Shown: piece after piece, positions 57,789-64,000 of the stretch | Layout of the letters: the number at the start of each line of letters is the position of its first letter | Numbering within the stretch: the first letter of the stretch is position 1 | Assembly (NCBI RefSeq): GCF_008124865.1 | Contig: NZ_VNHY01000003.1 | Location: 1 to 64,000 of the forward strand | DNA from: Fodinibius salinus | Lineage (GTDB): Bacteria > Bacteroidota > Rhodothermia > Balneolales > Balneolaceae | Direction: 5' to 3' | DNA: 64,000 nucleotides | Notes under the pieces: generated by a model | The model's database searches: none | Told to the model about the DNA's origin: nothing | What the model saw: the letters and a program-made list of their open reading frames with translations, nothing else | Program-made: the position numbers and the translations under genes

Positions 57789-59003
57789 TTAAATTCGGCT
57801 GGCAATAAGCATTTCAATCTCACGAAAAGAGATGTCGAAAATTTTAGAAAGTGATTTTTTAGTCAGGTGATTTTTGTATACGTAAGTACCGTTGCGTAAA
57901 GCAGTGTTACTCCACAGACTTTTTTTAATACCTCCGGCATCACCGATTGCGAGAAGGTAAGGCACAATAACATTATTAAGGGCATAGGTAGCTGTACGTG
58001 CAACGTTCGAAGGGATATTGGGGACGCAGTAGTGAATAATATCGTGTTCTTTAAAAACAGGGTTTGAATGGGTTGTAGGTTTACTTGTAGAAATACATCC
58101 ACCCTGATCGATAACTGTGTCAACGATTACACTGCCCGCTTTCATATTAGCCACCATTTCTTCAGTCACCAGACATGGTGCTCGTTCTCCTTCTTCCATA
58201 GAGGCGCCAATAAGTACATCTGCATGATTTAAGGCCGTAGATAAATATTGATAACTGGCTGTTGCAGTAGTGATGCGTCGGTCCAGGGCATTTTCGAGAT
58301 GTCGAAGGCGGGCCAGGTCGTTATCCAACACAAATACTTGTGCTCCGTATCCGAGAGCGGTACGAGCGGCATATTCGGCTGTAATTTCGCCACCAAGGAT
58401 GAGAACTGTTGCTGGTGGAATACCTGAAATGCCTCCCAGCATGATGCCCTGTCCGCCGTCTGCTATTTCAAGGTAGTGAGCTCCAATCTGCACCGCCATT
58501 GATCCCGTAATTTCATGCATCATCCGTACGAGGGGAAATTCTTGGTTTTCATCCTTAATAAATTCAAAACCAATGGCTGTAATGTTTTTATTTATCAGGG
58601 TTTGGATAAATTCTTCTGTGGTATCCCCAAGATGCACTGCAGAAATAAGGGTCTGCTGGTCATCAAGCATTTCCAGTTCTTCTGTTGTTGGGGGCGCAAC
58701 CTTAAGGATGATATCAGATTTGTTATATACCTCATCTATGCTGTAAGCCAAGTCAGCTCCGGCATCAGCATATTCGTTATCACTAAAATTCGCTTCTTTG
58801 CCAGCCTCTTGTTCAATAAAAACCTCATGGTCGTTAGCCGTAAGCACGGACACGCCGTCAGGTGTCAGGCAAATACGTCGTTCATCGTCAGATACTTCTT
58901 TTGGCAGCCCAATCTTTAGTGATATATTAGAATTGGATTTCATGAGCCGCTTTTCCAGCGTCTGCATGCCAATCTTCTCGGTTTCAAAAGGATTAAAACC
59001 CAT
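57789..59003 (-). CDS. ald: Alanine dehydrogenase (Ald/PNT family)
   Basis: The 404-residue protein has the N-terminal PNT domain (KIGLPKEVSDDERRICLTPDGV), the motif MHEITGSMAVQIGAHYLE, and the NAD-binding domain. It ends like the family in Bacteroidetes (LLAIGDAGGIKKSLWSNTALRNGTYVYKNHLT). It would catalyse L-alanine to pyruvate and ammonia with NAD. The glycine-rich loop reads GGEITAEYAAR (residues 204-214) instead of the usual GxGxxG. The N-terminal 30 residues before the PNT domain are longer than in Bacillus Ald. Confidence 0.88.
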   Translation of the reverse strand: MGFNPFETEKIGMQTLEKRLMKSNSNISLKIGLPKEVSDDERRICLTPDGVSVLTANDHEVFIEQEAGKEANFSDNEYADAGADLAYSIDEVYNKSDIILKVAPPTTEELEMLDDQQTLISAVHLGDTTEEFIQTLINKNITAIGFEFIKDENQEFPLVRMMHEITGSMAVQIGAHYLEIADGGQGIMLGGISGIPPATVLILGGEITAEYAARTALGYGAQVFVLDNDLARLRHLENALDRRITTATASYQYLSTALNHADVLIGASMEEGERAPCLVTEEMVANMKAGSVIVDTVIDQGGCISTSKPTTHSNPVFKEHDIIHYCVPNIPSNVARTATYALNNVIVPYLLAIGDAGGIKKSLWSNTALRNGTYVYKNHLTKKSLSKIFDISFREIEMLIASRI

Positions 59004-59190
59004 AGTATCGTTTTTTAAAGCATTATTTTAGAGTAAGGTAATTTACAGAACATCCGTAAGCAAAATACAATTAGCAATTAGGGTATTGATCAAAATCACT
59101 TTTCTCCTGAAAGTTCGAGGTCGGGACAGGATGACAGCCGAGCTTTGTAAGGCCTCTGAGTAATTCTAAATTCTATATTCTTAATTTTAT

Positions 59191-59961
59191 ATGAGACCCA
59201 AAAAAAGTTTAGGACAACATTTCTTAACGGATGAAAATATGATTCAAAAAATTGCTGATGCAGTGCAAGCCGGGGAAGGTGACCGCGTAATCGAAATTGG
59301 CCCCGGTACCGGCGCGCTTACAGCAGCTCTTATTGATCGGTATGAGGAGGTAATAGGCATAGAAATTGACGAAAGAGCTGTGGAAGTACTCGAGCACAAG
59401 TTTCCCAATCTCAAGGTTCATCAGGCAAATATTCTAGATGTGGACTGGGAGCAGTTTACGATGGGAAAACAGAAGACCCATGTAGTTGGTAACCTACCAT
59501 ATTATATTACCAGCCAGATTTTATTTTCGCTGCTGGCAAACCGGGCATTGTTCTCAGATGCACTACTGATGATGCAAAAAGAGGTCGCCGAGCGAATTGT
59601 AGCTGATATTCGGACCAAAGCTTATGGCATCCTGAGTGTACAAACGCGGCTGATGGCTACGCCCGAAATTTTATTTCCTGTCTCGCCTCATTGCTTTCGT
59701 CCGCAACCCAATGTAGAAAGTGCAATGCTAAAGCTAAATTTTAACAAGGGGAGGCTCAGTTGCACCGACGATCAGCTAAAAAAAGTAGTTCGTACTGCGT
59801 TTAATCAGCGTCGCAAAAAGTTAAGCAATGCGCTAAAACCAATTGTCTCAAAAGATCAACAACCTGACGGATTTGATTTTGACAAGCGGGCTGAAGCATG
59901 GCTACCATCCGAATATGAAAAGTTGACAGCACGGCTGGTTGAAGATGGCATTTTGACCTGA
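59191..59961 (+). CDS. rsmA: 16S rRNA dimethyladenosine transferase
   Basis: The 256-residue methyltransferase opens with RPKKSLGQHFLTDENMI, a RsmA/KsgA hallmark. SAM motif I is VIEIGPGTGALTAAL; motif IV is VVGNLPYYITSQILF; the C-terminal rRNA-binding domain has RTAFNQRRKKLSNAL. It dimethylates A1518 and A1519 at the 3' end of 16S rRNA as a late assembly check. It is a single gene before groES. Confidence 0.97.
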   Translation: MRPKKSLGQHFLTDENMIQKIADAVQAGEGDRVIEIGPGTGALTAALIDRYEEVIGIEIDERAVEVLEHKFPNLKVHQANILDVDWEQFTMGKQKTHVVGNLPYYITSQILFSLLANRALFSDALLMMQKEVAERIVADIRTKAYGILSVQTRLMATPEILFPVSPHCFRPQPNVESAMLKLNFNKGRLSCTDDQLKKVVRTAFNQRRKKLSNALKPIVSKDQQPDGFDFDKRAEAWLPSEYEKLTARLVEDGILT

Positions 59962-60111
59962 AATTTCGACTTTGAAAATTGAGCTGTTCGGATTGGGAGT
60001 AAAAAAGGACGGTTTTTAAAACTTTTTGGCCTCAAACCCACCTTTTTATCATAAATATGCAGATCTGGGAAAGTTTGGTACGGTACTTGCTCATTTATAT
60101 ATCTGATTAAG

Positions 60112-60126
60112 CGAGATGTGATCTCG
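60112..60126. promoter_or_regulatory. Perfect dyad upstream of groES
   Basis: CGAGAT, GTG, ATCTCG is a perfect 6-bp inverted repeat 95 bases before the groES ATG, in the likely promoter region. It is unlike the CIRCE element bound by HrcA (TTAGCACTC-N9-GAGTGCTAA), which is absent from this region. It may be an operator for heat-shock control by another repressor. Confidence 0.4.
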
Positions 60127-60220
60127 ACAAATAGAATTTTTGAAAGTATTACAGCATTTCGATGCTGCGATTTCAGAATTTAAACATTCAACTTTTAACT
60201 TAAATCTAGGAGTCATACTT

Positions 60221-60514
60221 ATGGCTAAATCTAAGATCAAACCATTAAGCGATCGTGTTTTGGTTCAGCCAGAACCCGCTGATGATAAAACAGAATCTGG
60301 AATTATTATTCCCGATTCTGCGAAAGAAAAACCACAGGAAGGGACGGTTGTTTCTGCTGGACCAGGAAAGGTTGAGAACGGAAACAAAATTGACATGTCT
60401 GTTTCAGAAGGGGATACAGTACTCTATGGAAAATATTCCGGTACTGAAATTACACTGGATGGAGAAGAGTATTTGATTATGCGAGAATCTGATATTCTCG
60501 GAATCGTTTCCTAA
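60221..60514 (+). CDS. groS: Co-chaperonin GroES
   Basis: From ATG 60221 the protein is 97 residues, [19 protein letters not shown], the normal start; a longer in-frame start at 60140 adds 27 unrelated residues. CTAGGAG sits about 10 bases upstream. The mobile loop ([18 protein letters not shown]) and [25 protein letters not shown] are typical. It caps GroEL, which follows after 54 bases. Confidence 0.97.
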   Translation: MAKSKIKPLSDRVLVQPEPADDKTESGIIIPDSAKEKPQEGTVVSAGPGKVENGNKIDMSVSEGDTVLYGKYSGTEITLDGEEYLIMRESDILGIVS

Positions 60515-60562
60515 TGAAAGTTATTCAACATTTTTAAATATAAACTCAAAATTAATTAATAG

Positions 60563-62257
<1,695 letters not shown>

Positions 62258-62298
62258 ATCATCCCCGATTCCATTTAGCATTCGCTAAATAAATTCAG

Positions 62299-62336
62299 GC
62301 CTCGTTCCGATTTTCGGGACGAGGCTTTTTTATTTT
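62299..62336 (+). terminator. Terminator of groESL
   Basis: GCCTCGTTCCG (62299-62309) pairs with CGGGACGAGGC (62315-62325) with one G-U pair, followed by TTTTTTATTTTTT. It is a strong intrinsic terminator. Confidence 0.95.
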
Positions 62337-62494
62337 TTAAATATATTTTGATTAGAAAAAGTAATTTTATCGTCCTGACTCTGAGAAATATTCAAAATCG
62401 CATGAGGCAAAGAGTTTTAAAAAGCGATTGAGCATATCCCAAAAATTACGTTTGTTAGATATTCATCAGAAAATTCTAATAGCTAATAGTTATT

Positions 62495-64000
62495 GTGCTT
62501 GCTACTATTGACTGGGTAATTATTGCGGCCTATTTATTATTCTCGCTTATTATCGGGCTGTGGGTTGCCCGGCAGGCTGGCCAAAATTCAACACAATTTT
62601 TTGCAGCGGGCAAAAATATGCCATGGTGGTTGCTGGGTATTTCGATGGTAGCTACGACTTTTTCTACGGATACGCCCAACCTGGTAGCTAATATTGTACG
62701 TACCGATGGCGTATCGGGTAACTGGGTGTGGTGGGCTTTTTTACTCACAGGCATGCTCACTGTTTTTGTTTATGCTAATCTATGGAAGCGTTCGGGAGTG
62801 TTGACGGATGTGGAATTCTATGAACTGCGATACAGCGGCAAGATGGCGGCCTTTTTACGTGGGTTCAGATCAATCTATCTGGGCTTAGTTTTTAATGTAA
62901 TTGTGATGGCAACAGTATCGCTGGCAGCCATTAAAATAAGCGGGGTACTAATGGGATTGTCACCTGTGGAAACTGTGGTCATTGGCGGGATCGTAACGGT
63001 CATCTACAGTACACTTGGGGGCTTGAGAGGGGTATTGCTTACTGATTTTTTCCAGTTTTTCTTGGCTATAGGTGGTAGCCTGATTGCCGCTTATGTGGCA
63101 CTTAACCATCCTCAAGTAGGAGGGTTGGAAGGGCTGCTCACTCACGAAAATGTAGTGGGACAACTAAATATTCTACCCGATTTTTCTGATCCTGCACAAG
63201 CTTTGGGCATTTTTATTATTCCTTTGGCGGTACAATGGTGGAGCGTCTATTATCCCGGCTCGGAGCCGGGCGGTGGTGGGTACATTGCTCAGCGAATGTT
63301 TGCGGCCAAGGATGAAGAGAATTCTATTGCTGCAGTATTCTTTTTTAATGCAGCCCATTATGCTTTGCGCCCTTGGCCATGGATTATTGTGGGATTGTGC
63401 TCGCTTATTGTTTTTCCTGATATTGCCTCACTCAAAGAAGCATTCCCTAATGCATCGGGCGTAGCTGATCATGACATGGGGTATCCGGCTATGCTTACGT
63501 TTATACCTACGGGATGGTTGGGATTGGTGGTGGCATCACTTACAGCGGCATATATGTCCACTATTTCTACGCATCTTAACTGGGGGTCTTCATATTTGGT
63601 TAATGACTTTTACAAGCGATTCATTAGTCCCGATAGCTCGGAGAAAGAGCTGGTGATGGTGGGACGAATATCCACAGTTGTGCTGATGATTATTGCTGGA
63701 ATATTTGCGCTTTTGCTACAAAATGCGCTCGAGAGTTTTCAGATTATCCTGCAGATTGGCGCGGGTACGGGGTTGCTGTTTATCCTTCGCTGGTTTTGGT
63801 GGCGTATCAATGCGGGAAGTGAAATTGCGGCTATGGTTATTTCTTTTGCAGTGGCTATGTATTTTCAGTTTGGGCATGTTCATACGGGTTTGCCTGCACT
63901 TACTGGTTGGCAGGAGCTGGTGGTTGGGGTTGTCGTTACCACTATTGGATGGGTAGCGGTTACTTTTATGACGCGTCCGACTGATAAGGAGACATTGATA
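62495..64000 (+). CDS. Sodium:solute symporter family protein (3' end outside window)
   Basis: An open frame of 502 codons starts at GTG 62495 and runs off the window end. The start gives MLATIDWVIIAAYLLFSLIIG, a typical SSF first helix. SSF features follow: FFAAGKNMPWWLLGISMVATTFSTDTPN, TVIYSTLGGLRGVLLTDFFQFF, and AAYMSTISTHLNWGSSYLVNDFYKRF with Na-site Ser/Thr. About 13 membrane helices are expected. It would import a sugar, amino acid or similar solute with sodium; the substrate cannot be told. Natrium coupling fits a saline habitat. Confidence 0.92.
   Translation, partial: MLATIDWVIIAAYLLFSLIIGLWVARQAGQNSTQFFAAGKNMPWWLLGISMVATTFSTDTPNLVANIVRTDGVSGNWVWWAFLLTGMLTVFVYANLWKRSGVLTDVEFYELRYSGKMAAFLRGFRSIYLGLVFNVIVMATVSLAAIKISGVLMGLSPVETVVIGGIVTVIYSTLGGLRGVLLTDFFQFFLAIGGSLIAAYVALNHPQVGGLEGLLTHENVVGQLNILPDFSDPAQALGIFIIPLAVQWWSVYYPGSEPGGGGYIAQRMFAAKDEENSIAAVFFFNAAHYALRPWPWIIVGLCSLIVFPDIASLKEAFPNASGVADHDMGYPAMLTFIPTGWLGLVVASLTAAYMSTISTHLNWGSSYLVNDFYKRFISPDSSEKELVMVGRISTVVLMIIAGIFALLLQNALESFQIILQIGAGTGLLFILRWFWWRINAGSEIAAMVISFAVAMYFQFGHVHTGLPALTGWQELVVGVVVTTIGWVAVTFMTRPTDKETLI

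Noticed and set aside
59962-60220. CIRCE operator upstream of groES
   Set aside because: No TTAGCACTC-N9-GAGTGCTAA match; the only dyad is unrelated in sequence.

Overview
The window looks like chromosomal DNA of a moderately halophilic, pigmented member of the FCB group, most likely Balneolota/Rhodothermia (Balneola, Gracilimonas or Fodinibius-like). This placement is inferred from the mix of Bacteroidetes-type families (DUF1015 beside SerC, archaeal-type ProRS, TonB), acidic proteins, weak Shine-Dalgarno use, CrtI/CrtZ carotenoid genes and the tuf-tRNA-Trp-secE-nusG-rpl-rpoBC order. No 16S rRNA is present to confirm it. Nearly all of the sequence is intact genes; no insertion sequence, prophage or CRISPR array was seen.

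Layout. 1-11.8 kb: information-processing cluster with the end of tuf, tRNA-Trp, secE, nusG, rplKAJL, rpoB and rpoC, closed by a strong terminator. 11.8-20 kb (minus): YtxH protein and a three-gene RND efflux operon (lipoprotein adaptor plus two pumps). 20-31 kb: transaldolase, amidase, phytoene desaturase, RlpA, an ECF sigma with a small Cys-rich partner, tRNA-Thr, rhomboid protease, SerC with DUF1015, DUF1844, NUDIX and TonB. 31.4-35.6 kb: an overlapping minus operon proS, PAP2-like, nnr, vanZ-like. 35.8-44 kb: tRNA-Met, aspS, DUF429, sthA, superoxide dismutase, bacilliredoxin and hflKC. 44-49 kb: a UmuD-like/TetR/ABC1-kinase operon, crtZ-like hydroxylase, and NagZ-like with DinB. 49-54.9 kb: a putative signalling module (below). 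55-64 kb: acs, alanine dehydrogenase, rsmA, groESL and a truncated sodium:solute symporter.

The most interesting region is 49.1-54.9 kb. A membrane protein with an anti-sigma-like N-terminus and a C-terminal TPR region, a predicted exported TPR-CHAT protease with a C-terminal membrane anchor, a tandem pair of almost identical 63-residue lipoproteins and an ECF sigma factor lie together. Two promoter-like sequences with the same bipartite motif (GTAACA, exactly 16 nt, ATCCTGTAA) precede the TPR membrane protein and, on the other strand and 4.9 kb away, the lipoproteins. This suggests a single envelope-sensing regulon, possibly using CHAT-dependent proteolysis; the mechanism is inference.

A second notable object is the UmuD-like protein at 46.1 kb. 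It keeps the fold signature of UmuD but has lost the cleavage-site Cys, the nucleophilic Ser and the general-base Lys, and lies in an operon with a TetR regulator and an ABC1 kinase. It is probably a non-proteolytic regulator.
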